This document shows, one piece after another, positions 25,075-34,686 of a stretch of 36,314 bases of DNA. Under the pieces are notes generated by a model. The model worked only from the letters and a program-made list of their open reading frames with translations, ran no database searches and had not been told where the DNA came from. This DNA is from Methylobacterium tarhaniae. GTDB taxonomy: Bacteria > Pseudomonadota > Alphaproteobacteria > Rhizobiales > Beijerinckiaceae. The stretch is taken from NCBI RefSeq assembly GCF_001043955.1, contig NZ_LABZ01000099.1:1-36314 (forward strand), read 5' to 3'. Both the position numbers and the translations under genes were made by a program. Position 1 is the first letter of the stretch. The number at the start of each line of letters is the position of its first letter.

Positions 25075-27543
25075 TCACCGCCGATCGAATTGCATAACAA
25101 ACGTCGACAACCTTTCAGTTGCTGGCTCTCTGACAAAGCGTAAATCGCCACCGATCATTCGCATAAGTTCCCTGGCCACCCACAGGCCGAGTCCAATTCC
25201 ACCGACTGAAGATCTTGCCTCGCAGGCTCTTTTTCCTCTTTTGAATTTCCAAAATATCGTATCTTCTTCTGACGGTTCAATGGGAACACCGCTGCTTTTT
25301 ACAAATATCCTTGAAGAGTCAACATGAAGATTGTGCTCAACAGTTAGAATAGAGTTCTTGTCGGCATATTTACATGCATTGTCGAGCAAAGTGTAGAGCA
25401 CGTTTTTTAGTACGCTCACGTCAGTATTTATGTCATTTGGATCGCCATCTCCGGTGGGGCCGTCGCAACTGCCCATTTTCAGAACGAGTTCTATATCGCT
25501 CCGGCCCCGAGATGACGACACCAAATTAAATGTGCGCTGAGCTTCCGAGAAGACGTTTATCGTTCCGACAGATGGCGTATAATGTCTTCCCAATGATCGG
25601 GACAGGCTCGTATAGATGCCGTCGCATAAGGCGTCCAATGACGCCACGCGTTCCGCGATCTTCGAAAATGCGAGGTGCAATTCCTGAAATTCCGAAATCG
25701 CTGGATCACCGACGGGGGCCCGTCGGAGCATCAATTCAGCCGCTTCCCTTACAAATGAAACATCTGCGCTCGTGGCCGTCAGAGGGTTTCGCAACTGATG
25801 AGCCATCGCAAGTAAATCTTGATCCCGCGCTCTCAACAATCTCCGCCGCTGCATCGCAACTCCTGCGGTAGATGCGAGACTTTTTATGACGCCTATTTCA
25901 TGTTCTGAGAAATTTTGACTCCTGCGGAACGCAATCAACATGATGCCAGTTACAATATCGCCGATTCTGAGAGGGCATATTATACATGTACGTATTTGTT
26001 CGCCTTTAACTAATCTGACCCAGAATTCTTCTTCGCCATCGTCATCTCGCAATTGCTCAACAAGTTTTTCTGGCGAATAGGTAATAATAGGATCTGTGCT
26101 TCCGGCCAGTCGTGGAGACGGAGTGTGTGGGAAAGACGAGAAAGGTGACTCGCTGTCGGGCAACAATGCGGTCCCGCGGTGCCCAGATATAACAGGATTG
26201 GCAACGAAACGGCGCTGATCTTGATCGTATTCAAATACCAAAACCATGTCAGCAGAGACAAGATTTAGCGAGTGCCCAGCGATACTATATAGAAGCTGGC
26301 CTTCGTCGGCCTCATTAGCAAGAGCTTTAGCTATTTCTTGCAAATTGGTTAACTGTCGGGCGGCACGAGCTGCATCGACGTAATACAAGGCGTGCCGTAC
26401 AGCATCTCTCGCGAGATTCATAAAAAGTTTTGTTCCTTCAATTTCCTCTTCTCTGAATATATGATCATGCGTGAAGGCAACGTATAAAACAGCGTGCTTT
26501 CTCGGCGCTTTTCCCGAATGTAGACGATCAGGAAGCCGCTCGGACAATAGGTCTAGAGGATACGCGGCCATGGCTTTAACGCCAGCCCGATGCAATTGTG
26601 GATTGAATTCAGAAATCGTATGTCCGGTTTTGGTATCGGGCAGGAATTGCGGCCGACCAGAGGCGATCGCTTTCTCACCAAGACCATTGCGACGCGGCTT
26701 TACATCTCGCAAAATACCTGGAAGTGATTGACCGGACCAAACACTATATGCATGTAATCTATCACTTAGATCAAATGGAAATATAAAGTTTGCGCAGTCG
26801 GCGCCCGCAATTTCCTTGGCACTTTTAGCAACGGCTTCTAGCACGCTCAGGAGCGTTGATTGGCAGAGTGTATATGCGTACTTGCACGCAAGCTCAAAAA
26901 CAAGCTCTATATCCGACCAGGTCACGACCTTGTGTTTTGACATACTTTCATTTATGTATCCAACTTCTAGTGTTCCGATCACCTGGAATTCGCTAGACGC
27001 ATCAGTTTTTTTGCCGCGTTCCTGGACGAGTGATATACGCCGCGGCGCTGACGGTATGTCAGGTTCAAGCACGAAATCAGCAAAACTCGCTTCAGCGATG
27101 TGCCCCTTATCAAACCGCACAACCAACGGCAAAAACGCGCGGCTAAAGCGCTCATGACCATACTTCCCATATATAAAAGCATCAAATCTAGGATCAAAGC
27201 CGTCAATTAATTCAATACATAGCGGATCTGCTAATGCAATGTCGGCCTGAATATCGCGGAATTTTTTCTCGACTTGCAGCGAATGGCTGGCGACGTTGTA
27301 CCAGCCGGTCTCTAATCCCGTTCCATACACCGTGCGGATCGTTTGCTGCTCAAAATCTATTAGTTGTATGGCTGCAAAATCAAAATGTAATCGGTTTCGT
27401 ACTTCATTGCATATCGATTCGGCGACGTTATCTGAATCCAAAAGTCGAGAACTTGCGCTTTCGATGATCTGAGCTCTCTTCAAAACCAAAATCGACGTAT
27501 TTCCATTATTTCTATAATTTGCTTCCTGTCCGGTTCCAGTCAT
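25075..27543 (-). CDS. Soluble hybrid-GAF histidine kinase (three GAF-like domains)
   Basis: 822 residues without membrane segments, so a cytosolic sensor. About residues 24-230, 245-390 and 400-570 look like three GAF-type domains (for example FDFAAIQLIDFEQQTIRTVY and DMVLVFEYDQDQRRFV). The kinase core has the H-box LAMAHQLRNPLTA (His near 582), the N-box LYTLLDNACKYA, the F-box FWKFKRG and the G-box VGGIGLGLWVARELM (near 782). Its likely phosphotransfer partner is the receiver-TIR protein encoded next. The signal is unknown; GAF domains commonly bind cyclic nucleotides, haem or other small molecules. The start is supported by a strong Shine-Dalgarno (GGGAGGAA, at 27547-27554). It is markedly AT-rich compared with the flanks, a sign of transfer. 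Confidence 0.88.
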   Translation of the reverse strand: MTGTGQEANYRNNGNTSILVLKRAQIIESASSRLLDSDNVAESICNEVRNRLHFDFAAIQLIDFEQQTIRTVYGTGLETGWYNVASHSLQVEKKFRDIQADIALADPLCIELIDGFDPRFDAFIYGKYGHERFSRAFLPLVVRFDKGHIAEASFADFVLEPDIPSAPRRISLVQERGKKTDASSEFQVIGTLEVGYINESMSKHKVVTWSDIELVFELACKYAYTLCQSTLLSVLEAVAKSAKEIAGADCANFIFPFDLSDRLHAYSVWSGQSLPGILRDVKPRRNGLGEKAIASGRPQFLPDTKTGHTISEFNPQLHRAGVKAMAAYPLDLLSERLPDRLHSGKAPRKHAVLYVAFTHDHIFREEEIEGTKLFMNLARDAVRHALYYVDAARAARQLTNLQEIAKALANEADEGQLLYSIAGHSLNLVSADMVLVFEYDQDQRRFVANPVISGHRGTALLPDSESPFSSFPHTPSPRLAGSTDPIITYSPEKLVEQLRDDDGEEEFWVRLVKGEQIRTCIICPLRIGDIVTGIMLIAFRRSQNFSEHEIGVIKSLASTAGVAMQRRRLLRARDQDLLAMAHQLRNPLTATSADVSFVREAAELMLRRAPVGDPAISEFQELHLAFSKIAERVASLDALCDGIYTSLSRSLGRHYTPSVGTINVFSEAQRTFNLVSSSRGRSDIELVLKMGSCDGPTGDGDPNDINTDVSVLKNVLYTLLDNACKYADKNSILTVEHNLHVDSSRIFVKSSGVPIEPSEEDTIFWKFKRGKRACEARSSVGGIGLGLWVARELMRMIGGDLRFVREPATERLSTFVMQFDRR

Positions 27544-27798
27544 GACTTCCTCCCTCAGAAAGAACGAGCTATTGTTTTTAGATTATTTCATGCAAAAATA
27601 TTTTTAATATACGTGAACTTCGATAAAATCAAAATATCAAATCATGGTATTGATATTTTTTCAATAAAAGCAGATTTAAAGTATTGGTTTGCATGACAAT
27701 CGCATCTCGAAGACGATTTAACTAAAACTTAATTATAATTTTATATTTAACACCTACCTACTAGTCGTAATATTTTCTGCATCTTCCACTTTGCTTAT
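27544..27798. promoter_or_regulatory. AT-rich upstream region of the kinase gene with a 10-bp-arm palindrome
   Basis: This is one of the most AT-rich parts of the window. It contains the perfect inverted repeat AAAATATCAA (27631-27640) / TTGATATTTT (27650-27659) with a 9-bp centre, about 90-115 bp upstream of the kinase start. It could be an operator, or the hairpin ending the small gene at 27799-28005, which is on the same strand. Promoter elements for the kinase-TIR pair must lie here but are ambiguous in such AT-rich DNA. Confidence 0.4.
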
Positions 27799-28005
27799 TC
27801 ATTTTTCACCGATATGCGCGACTGCAATGCTAACATCGCTGATCGCTGCATGGATAAGGGCTGTGCGCTCCTCCATGAAACGTATTTTTTCTTTGCTCGG
27901 GTCATCTTTGGTCCACCAGCGGCCTTCATCAATAGCCGTAAGCAAGGCGCGCAAACGCGCATGTTCTTTTTTGAGGTGGGCGATGATAGCGCGTTGTTCC
28001 GTCAT
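27799..28005 (-). CDS. Small hypothetical protein, 68 residues
   Basis: A short hydrophilic, probably all-helical protein beginning MTEQRAIIAHLKKEHARLRA and containing GRWWTKDDPSKEK in the middle. I do not recognise a family. The ATG at 28003-28005 is preferred over an upstream TTG at 28026. Sparse Shine-Dalgarno support. It lies on the same strand as and upstream of the kinase-TIR pair, separated by 255 bp, so it may be independent. Confidence 0.55.
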   Translation of the reverse strand: MTEQRAIIAHLKKEHARLRALLTAIDEGRWWTKDDPSKEKIRFMEERTALIHAAISDVSIAVAHIGEK

Positions 28006-28541
28006 TGCCGCACTCACAGCGTGCAAAACGCATTATAATCCCAACAGTTATATAGCATCTAATCAGCCCTGTAAAGCAGGCTTGATCTGGATCTATCTGA
28101 CCATCGTCAAGTTCGGCGTCATTCTGGTCTCCAACAGCCTCGTGGCGACCCTGTGGGGCGTGTCGTCGCCGCCGCTGCGGTTGCCCGAGTGGATTTCCGG
28201 CAGCGTCGACATCGGGTCCATCGACGACCCGACGGTCCGGCTGGCGATCATCGTCACCGGCCTGGGCGGCGGCGAGCCCGGTCACGGTGGTTCGCGCAAG
28301 CACCAGAGCGACGAGTATCGAGGCATGGCGGTCGCGCGGTCATACCGGCGAAGCCATTGCGATGCCCGGATACAATCGATTCGGTATCGCCTTGAGCGTG
28401 TCCGAGTCCGAGGGTGCGTTGGCCCGAGCCTTGTCGGCCTTCCTGCGGTCATGCAGGACGAAGTCATTGCTCGGAATCTGGTACGATCCTCAGCATCACC
28501 CGGCTTGGATCGATCAGAGCGATGTGCCTAGCCGTTGTCCT
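28006..28541. other. Gene-free stretch with one membrane-protein-like fragment
   Basis: About 28,088-28,270 on the plus strand reads as a hydrophobic protein-like segment (LIWIYLTIVKFGVILVSNSL) with GC-rich third positions and no start or end that makes a gene. It is probably a scrap of a membrane protein I cannot name. The remainder shows nothing I can support. Confidence 0.3.
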
Positions 28542-29892
28542 CTACACCTCCACCGCGATCGGTGCAGCGCGAACCGTGTCCATCAAGGCGTAGCAGGTCC
28601 GGTTGCGGCCCGTCGCCTTGGCTTCGTAGAGGGCGGCGTCGGCCAGGCCGAACAGGTCGGCGAGCGTACCGCTCTGACGCGGCAGGCCGAGGGCGAGCCC
28701 GATGCTGACCGTGATCCGTCCGACGCTCTCGCCCTCCGTCTCGACCACCAGCCCGGCAACCGCCTCGTGGACCCGCTCCGCGACGTGGGCCGCGCCCTCG
28801 GCGTCGGCGCCCGGCAGAAGGATCGCGAATTCCTCGCCGCCGACCCGGGCGACGAGGTCGCTCGGCCGGCGTGCGGCGTCCGAGAGGGCCCGGGCGAGGC
28901 CTTGCAGCACCCGGTCGCCGACGGCGTGACCGTAGCGATCGTTGTAGCGCTTGAAGTGGTCGGCATCGACCGCCAGCAGGGTGACCGGGCCACCGCGCCG
29001 ACTGGCCTCGGCGAAGGCCCGCCCGAACGCCTCCTCGAAGGCGCGCCGATTGGGCAGGCCGGTGAGCGCGTCGGTGCGCGAGAGTTGCGCCAGTTCGGCT
29101 TCCGCGGCGTTGCGCCGGCGCAGCTCCCACCGAACCAGCAGCGCCAGCCCGACCGCCACGACGCACAGGGCGAGCACCACCGCGACGATCACCTGGGCCT
29201 TCTGCCGCCACTCGACCTCGATCTCTCTCGTCGAGAGCGCGACCGTGAGGTGGAGCGGCGTGTCGCCGACGCGGGTGAAGGTGTAGAGGCGCTCGATGCC
29301 ATCGCTCTGGGCGATGCCGATGAAGCTGCCGGTGCCCTCGCGCAGGATGCGCCGGACGTTGAGCGAATCGGCGAAGCTCGGGGCGAGCTCGGGGTTCGGC
29401 ACCGGATGACGCACGATGCGGGTGCCGTCGGCGTGGAACAGGTTGATGGTGCCGTCCCGCCCGAGCTTGACGTTCTGGAACAGGCGATCGAAGTAGGACA
29501 GCGACAGGCTTCCGAGCACGATCCCGCTGAAAGGTCCTCCCGGCATCCCGGTCCGCCGACTCAGGACGAGGACGGGCTTTCCGACCGAGCGGGACATGAT
29601 GGGTCCGCTGCTGCCGAGCCCGAGGCCGGGATTGGCCGTGTGGGCCTGGAAGTAGGCGCGATCGGCGTTGTTGTATCGGCGGGGGGGCCCAACCGGCGGC
29701 GTCGTAGATGCTGTTGCCGTGCTGGTCCAGCACGAGCAAAGCGTTGAGATCCCTGGCGTCGACGGCGCGGTCGAACAGGATACGCTGGCGGAGCTTGGGA
29801 GGGACAGCCTCCAGATCGTGTGCCTTCAAATTCTCGACGATGTTCTGTGGCGCGACGTCGATGATCTCGACGTTTTGGTCGATGTCACGAGC
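28542..29892 (-). pseudogene. Diguanylate cyclase (dCACHE-GGDEF), N-terminally truncated and frameshifted
   Basis: The C-terminal part is a complete GGDEF domain: RTDALTGLPNRRAFEEAF, a RxxD inhibitory site (RPSD) five residues before the catalytic GGEEF, and TVSIGLAL. It would make cyclic di-GMP. Before it are a membrane helix (VIVAVVLALCVVAVGLALLV) and a periplasmic sensor of dCACHE type (NADRAYFQAH). The frame changes at a run of seven Gs (29681-29687). One more base joins DAAGWAP to PRRYNNADRAYF, so this lesion may be a sequencing undercall. The coding similarity also stops at an in-frame TAA (29893-29895) right after RDIDQNVEI, so the first membrane helix and the start are missing. That second defect is a genuine truncation unless the start lies further upstream behind the stop. 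Confidence 0.78.
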
Positions 29893-30046
29893 TTATTGCG
29901 ACGAGATCCGTACCGCCAGAAAGATTAATCTATTCGGAAAGACAGTAGAAAATTCTATCAGCATCAACGCGCTATACGTTTATCATCTACCAAAATAATA
30001 TTCATTCACGAAGGAGTTGCCATTTTTCTTGATATCAAACAGCGGT

Positions 30047-30076
30047 AACCAGGGCCGGCGTGATGCGGCCCTGGTT
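30047..30076 (-). terminator. Strong hairpin downstream of the chemotaxis-receptor gene
   Basis: A perfect 11-bp stem AACCAGGGCCG / CGGCCCTGGTT with an 8-base loop lies 43 bases beyond the MCP stop codon on the minus strand. No T tract follows directly. Its position and strength support transcription termination. Confidence 0.6.
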
Positions 30077-30118
30077 CATCAGAATTGGGCGATTGGTATT
30101 TTTGGCTGACTGCGTTAC

Positions 30119-32206
30119 TCAGGCCGCGCGCACAGTGGCAAGGAAGCGATCGACTTCGGCGGTGAGGTGCTCGGATTGGCGCGACAGCGCGGAGGAGGCC
30201 GCCAGCACCTCGCTCGCCGCCGCGCCCGTCTCCTCTGCTGCGCCCGCCACGCCGGCGATGTTGCCGGTCACCTCGCCGGCGCCGGCCGCGGCATGGCTGA
30301 CGTTGCGCACGATCTCCTGCGTCGCCGCGCCCTGCTGCTCGACCGCGGCCGCGATCGAGGCCGCCACCGCGTTGATCTCGCGGATGCGCGCCGTGATGCC
30401 GCCGATCGAGGCGACCGCCTGGCCGGTCGAAGCCTGGATCTGCTCGATCTGGGCCGAGATCTCGCTCGTCGCCCTGGCGGTCTGGCCGGCGAGCGCCTTG
30501 ACCTCGCCGGCCACCACCGCGAAGCCCTTGCCGGCCGCGCCCGCGCGCGCCGCCTCGATTGTCGCGTTCAGCGCCAGCAGGTTGGTCTGCTCGGCGATCG
30601 AGGAGATCAGGCCGATCACGTCACCGATCCGGGACACTGCGCCGCTCAACTCCTGCACCAGGGCACCGGTCTGGTCGGCTTCCGCCACAGCGCGATGCGC
30701 CAGCTCCGCCGAGCCGCTGACCTGACGGCCGATCTCCCGCACCGACGAGCCGAGCTCCTCGGCCGCGGCCGCGACGGTGGTGACGTTCGAGGCCGCCTCT
30801 TCGGCGGCAGCCGCCACGGCGGTCGATTGCGCGGCGGTCGCCGCCGCGGTGCCGCTCATGGTGCTGGCCGTCGCCTGCAGGTCGGAGGCCGAGGACGACA
30901 CCATGGCGATGACGTTGCCGACCGCCGCCTCGAAGCCGTCGGCCATCTCGCGCATCGCGCGCTTGCGCTGCTCCTCGGCCGAGGCGCGGGCGAGCGCGGT
31001 CTCCTCCTCGAGCTGGCGGGTGCGGATCAGGTTGTCCTTGAACACCTGCACGGCCGCCGCCATGGCGCCGATCTCGTCCCGGCGCTGGCGAAACGGGATC
31101 TCGGTCCCGAGGTCCGCCCGTGCGAGACGCGCCATGATGCCGGTCATGGCGGTGATCGGGTTGACGACCCCGCGGACCACCCAGATCACGCCGCCGACGA
31201 CGAGCACGAGCGCCGACAGGCAGAGGAGAGCCTGCCAGAGAAGGTGCCGGCGGGCCTCGTCGGCCGTTGCCTGCGCCATCGCGTCCAGTTCCGACACGGA
31301 CGTCAGAACGATCTCGGCGAGCTGGTCGAGCCCGGGGTTGAACTGGGTCCGGTAGGCGTCGACTGGCGTTCGCTCGAGCGACTTGTCCGACAGTGCCGGC
31401 ACGATGGTGCGGGTGCGATCCGCCAGGACGCCGTCGAAGTAGCGGCTCTGCGCGGTCCTGATCGCGAGCTTGAGAGGCTCGCGACCGTTCATGCTTTCGA
31501 CGATGCCCTGCATCATCTGGAAGATGAACTTCGTCTCGCGTTCGAGCGCGTGGAGCTCGATGAGCTGGTTGGGCGCGATCACCTGGCCCTTCGCCAGAAC
31601 GTCGATGACGATCACGGTGGCGCTGCCGGCTGAACTGCGTGCTTCCCACCCGAGCTGGCGCACGCGAAGGAGGTTCGAGAAGCGGGTATCGACCTCACGG
31701 ATGCGTTTCTCGGTCTTGGCGATGAGGGCTTCGATCGATCGCTGGAGATCGAGCGCCTGCTCGCCGACCTTTCGCGTGAGGGCGAGGTCGCGGGCGGATA
31801 CGGGCCTGGTAAGAGCGTCGTCAACGTCCCGACGCGTCTGCGTCCAGCGCTGATAGAGGTCCGCGATGACGCTCAGATCGAGCGTGCTCTCTCCCGACAA
31901 GCTGGATCTCGTCAGCCCGGTTGCGGAGGACAAGGCCTCATCGACGCTCTTGCGGCGCGCCGCCATGTCAGTGAGCGTGGGGGCGGCTCCTGCCGCTTCG
32001 AGGGTCAAGGCGGAGGTGGTGGCGCCGCGCTCGTAGCGTACGTTGTTCATGCCGCGTGTAAGCACAGAATCGAGCTTGGCTAAGTTTTGGGCATGGGCTG
32101 CATTTTCCGCCTCTCGCCACGCAGCGAGTAGACTGGTGCCAGCAAAGCCCAGCACCGCGAGACCGAGCGCGAGGATGATGCCGATGAGCCTTGTCTTGAC
32201 TGACAT
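30119..32206 (-). CDS. Methyl-accepting chemotaxis protein
   Basis: 695 residues from the ATG at 32206 ([20 protein letters not shown], first membrane helix). A helical periplasmic sensor of about 290 residues follows, then a second helix ([19 protein letters not shown]) and a HAMP domain ([20 protein letters not shown]). A long signalling coiled coil carries the conserved hairpin tip [20 protein letters not shown] and [20 protein letters not shown]. It would couple an extracellular signal to CheA/CheW. There is no C-terminal CheR-tethering pentapeptide. Alternative in-frame starts at 32218 and 32296 only lengthen the cytoplasmic leader. The 160 bp upstream are AT-rich. No other chemotaxis genes are nearby, so it is an orphan receptor; its ligand is unknown. 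Confidence 0.9.
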   Translation of the reverse strand: MSVKTRLIGIILALGLAVLGFAGTSLLAAWREAENAAHAQNLAKLDSVLTRGMNNVRYERGATTSALTLEAAGAAPTLTDMAARRKSVDEALSSATGLTRSSLSGESTLDLSVIADLYQRWTQTRRDVDDALTRPVSARDLALTRKVGEQALDLQRSIEALIAKTEKRIREVDTRFSNLLRVRQLGWEARSSAGSATVIVIDVLAKGQVIAPNQLIELHALERETKFIFQMMQGIVESMNGREPLKLAIRTAQSRYFDGVLADRTRTIVPALSDKSLERTPVDAYRTQFNPGLDQLAEIVLTSVSELDAMAQATADEARRHLLWQALLCLSALVLVVGGVIWVVRGVVNPITAMTGIMARLARADLGTEIPFRQRRDEIGAMAAAVQVFKDNLIRTRQLEEETALARASAEEQRKRAMREMADGFEAAVGNVIAMVSSSASDLQATASTMSGTAAATAAQSTAVAAAAEEAASNVTTVAAAAEELGSSVREIGRQVSGSAELAHRAVAEADQTGALVQELSGAVSRIGDVIGLISSIAEQTNLLALNATIEAARAGAAGKGFAVVAGEVKALAGQTARATSEISAQIEQIQASTGQAVASIGGITARIREINAVAASIAAAVEQQGAATQEIVRNVSHAAAGAGEVTGNIAGVAGAAEETGAAASEVLAASSALSRQSEHLTAEVDRFLATVRAA

Positions 32207-32368
32207 GACGTCTTTCATTACATACTGCGACCAAGCATGTGCTTCTAATATAGAATTGTTAATTTTTGGTTTATAGAACAGGTATTGAGAAAACAAAATT
32301 TCGTTTTATTGAGAGGTGACCCTTAAACCCTGATAGCGAGATAGTAAAACTTTGGATGACGTCGTTCG

Positions 32369-32466
32369 GCGGCGGCCGTCCAGGTGTTCAAGGATGGGCT
32401 CGTGCGGATGCGGGCCTCGGGGAGGAGACCGTGCTGGCGGGTGCGTCGGCCGAGGAGCAGCGCCGG
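32369..32466 (+). pseudogene. MCP scrap (HAMP-adjacent segment)
   Basis: The plus strand encodes [16 protein letters not shown], then, after a small frame slip, [15 protein letters not shown]. This is nearly the same as [15 protein letters not shown] and [12 protein letters not shown] just after the HAMP domain of the intact receptor on the other strand. The similarity stops abruptly where thiolase sequence begins, marking a recombination junction at about 32,466. Confidence 0.65.
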
Positions 32467-32738
32467 TCAACCGGCTCTGCGGCTCGGGCCTCGATGCGGT
32501 CGGCATCGCCGCGCGGGCGATCATGGCGGGCGATGCCGACCTCGGGCGGCCGGACGACGCGGAGCACGTGAATCCCCATGGCGGCGGCATCGCGCTCGGC
32601 CAGCCCCTCGGCATGTCGGGGGCGCGGCTCGCGATGACGGCGGCGCGCGCGCTCGAGGTCCGGGCTGCCCGGCGCGCGGTCGTCACGATGTGCATCGGCG
32701 CCGGCCAGGGCATCGCCGGCCTCATCGAGCGCGTCTGA
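32467..32738 (+). pseudogene. Thiolase (beta-ketoadipyl-CoA/3-oxoadipyl-CoA type), internally deleted
   Basis: The frame reads [20 protein letters not shown], containing the nucleophile Cys loop of a thiolase, then AGDADL. It jumps straight to [20 protein letters not shown] and ends [17 protein letters not shown] at the TGA. Roughly 250 residues between the two are missing, as is the N-terminus. The active-site histidine of the GHPLG motif is Gln here. In phenylacetate clusters this would be the last beta-oxidation-like enzyme (PaaJ/PcaF type). It cannot be functional. Confidence 0.78.
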
Positions 32739-32784
32739 GCGCCTGCGGCACACCCCTTCGACAAGGACGACAAGCGGGATCGAC

Positions 32785-33500
32785 ATGGCGGCGGTGGTGC
32801 GTCACGGCCGCAGCGTCGGCGGTCCGGCCCTGCGCGCGCTTAACTTCCACGAGCGGGCCGACCGGCTGCGCGCGCTCGCCGCCCGCCTCTCGGCCCACAA
32901 GGACGCCCTGGCCGCCCACGCGGGCGCGACCCGGCGCGACAACGTCTTCGACATCGACGGCGGTCGGCACCCTGTTCGCCTACGCCTCGCGCGGGCGCCG
33001 CGACAAGCCGGCCGAGCGGTTCGTCGTGGATGGCGGGGCCGAGCCGCTGTCGAAGGACGGCTCGTTCCTCGGCGTGCACGTGATGACGCCCCTGCGCGGG
33101 GTCGCCGTGCACATCAACGCCTTCGACTTCCCCTGCCGGGGCATGCTGGAGAAGCTGGCCCCGTCCCTCCTCGCCGGGGTGCCGGTCATCACCAAGCCGG
33201 CGACCTCCACCGCCTACGTGGCTGATCGTCGAGGCGGGCATCCTGCCGGACGGCGCGCTCCGGGTCCTGTGCGGCGCGCCCGGCCACCGGCTCGAGCACC
33301 TCACCGGTCAGGACGTCCTCAGCTTCACCGGGTCGGCGGCGACCTCGCAGGCTGTGCGCGACCACCCGGCGGTCTCGCGCAACGCGGTCCGCTTCATCGC
33401 CGAGCGGGGTTCGCTGAATGCCGCGGTGCTCAGGCCGGACTGGGACGTGGAGCTGTTCAACCAGGAGGACGAGACGGTCGCGCGCTACGACCTCCTCACG
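32785..33500 (+). pseudogene. paaZ: paaZ remnant (aldehyde dehydrogenase part of the bifunctional ring-opening enzyme)
   Basis: Three successive frames give pieces of the PaaZ aldehyde-dehydrogenase domain: GPALRALNFHERADRLRALA to VFDIDGG (from 32785), then TLFAYASRGRRDKPAERFVV to LEKLAPSLLAGVPVITKPAT (from about 32,968), then LIVEAGILPDGALRVLCGAP to ERGSLNAAVL (from about 33,215). Frame changes near 32,963 and 33,213, a small deletion after TAYVA, loss of the first 40 or so residues and loss of the catalytic Cys region and the whole hydratase domain make this dead. Intact PaaZ has about 680 residues and opens and oxidises the oxepin-CoA ring. A working copy must be elsewhere if the pathway operates. 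Confidence 0.75.
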
Positions 33501-33632
33501 ATGAGCGCCCGGACCGGCGCCGCCGCGCCGGTGGCCCGAGACCCGCCCGGCCGCCCGGTTGTGCGGCCGGGGATTTCGACGTAAGTCGCTGGGCCCGCTC
33601 CGTTTCGGTCGAGAACGGGGCGGGGATGGCGG

Positions 33633-34622
33633 ATGACGGCGGCGCCGCGCCCGCCCGGGACGGGGGGCTTTGTGAGCGACGCGCGCGGATCCTCGGCGGA
33701 TCGCAACGGAGAGGCCCTGGTCTCGCGTCTCCTGGACACGCTGCCGCTGCGCTCGGGCGGCTTCATCGTCACCCTCTACGGCGACGTCGTCGAGCCGCGC
33801 GGCGGCCGGCTGTGGATGGGCAACATCGTCGAGATCTGCCGGATGGTCGGCATCAGCGAGACGCTGGTGCGGACCGCGGTGTCGCGGCTCGTGGCCGCCG
33901 GGCAGCTCACCGGCGAGCGCCAGGGCCGGCGCAGCTTCTACCAGCTCACCGAGGCGGCGCGGCGCGAGTTCCTGTCCGCCGCCCGGACCCTGTTCGCGCC
34001 GCAGGCGGAGGTCGGCTGGCTGTTCGTCTGGCTCGGGCCCGACCCGGCCGGCGAGGCCGGGCCGGCGCTGGAGCGGGAGGGGTTCGTCCGGCTCGGGCCG
34101 CAATGGCTGCTCGGACCGGCCCGTCACCGGCCGGCGGACCCGTCCCTCGTCGTCTTCGAGGTCGGCCAAGGGGGCAGCCAAGGGGACGGCCAAGGGGACG
34201 GCCAAGCGGCCAGCCAAGCGGCGGGGCCGCGGCTCCGGGATCTCGTCGCGGCGCATTGGGACCTCTCCGCCTTCGATGCGGCCTATGCCGCCTTCCTGGC
34301 GGCCTTCGCCGGCATCGCGGACGCGCTCGACGCCGGGACCCACCTGTCGGATGCCGAGGCGCTTCAGCTCCGGCTGCTGCTCGTGCACGCCTACCGTCAC
34401 GCGGCGCTCCGGGATGCGCGCCTGCCCGCCGCGACCCTGCCGGCCGACTGGAGCGGGCACCGCGCCCGCCGTCTCTTCGCCGACCTCTACCTCCGCCTTT
34501 CCCCCGCCGCCGACCGCCATGTCGGGCGCCACCTCCTGGCCGGCGACGACCTGTTGCCGGCGCAGACGGCGGAGACCCTCGCTCGGGCGGCGTCCCTCGC
34601 CCGGATCCGCGACGGCGCCTGA
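33633..34622 (+). CDS. paaX: PaaX-family repressor of phenylacetate catabolism
   Basis: About 329 residues. The N-terminal winged helix contains [19 protein letters not shown] and [20 protein letters not shown] (recognition helix). The central and C-terminal parts ([44 protein letters not shown]) are typical of PaaX. By family it represses paa genes and is released by phenylacetyl-CoA. The likely target is the palindrome at 34687-34740, between this gene and paaA. Oddity: a Gly/Gln/Asp-rich linker encoded by five in-frame 12-bp repeats (34164-34223). The start is uncertain; a GTG at 33672 would drop a Pro/Gly-rich leader of 13 residues. The gene directly follows the decayed paaZ. Confidence 0.88.
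   Translation: MTAAPRPPGTGGFVSDARGSSADRNGEALVSRLLDTLPLRSGGFIVTLYGDVVEPRGGRLWMGNIVEICRMVGISETLVRTAVSRLVAAGQLTGERQGRRSFYQLTEAARREFLSAARTLFAPQAEVGWLFVWLGPDPAGEAGPALEREGFVRLGPQWLLGPARHRPADPSLVVFEVGQGGSQGDGQGDGQAASQAAGPRLRDLVAAHWDLSAFDAAYAAFLAAFAGIADALDAGTHLSDAEALQLRLLLVHAYRHAALRDARLPAATLPADWSGHRARRLFADLYLRLSPAADRHVGRHLLAGDDLLPAQTAETLARAASLARIRDGA
34164..34223 (+). repeat. Five tandem 12-bp repeats inside paaX
   Basis: Units of (A/G)GCCAAG(G/C)GG(G/A/C)(C/G) repeat five times without a gap and in frame, encoding the tetrapeptides [20 protein letters not shown]. Copy-number change would not disturb the frame. Confidence 0.8.
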
Positions 34623-34686
34623 CACCCTCCGCCACTTCCCGGGCACGGTCCTGCGGCCGGGCCTCACCGCCCGCGCGTGGCGCCGG

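Noticed and set aside
28088..28270. A membrane protein gene on the plus strand
   Set aside because: The hydrophobic segment is only about 60 codons long, without a start with ribosome-binding site or a natural end; kept only as a fragment.
33946..34667. Minus-strand open frames opposite paaX
   Set aside because: PaaX family motifs are clear on the plus strand, and the minus frames are Arg/Gly/Pro-rich shadows.
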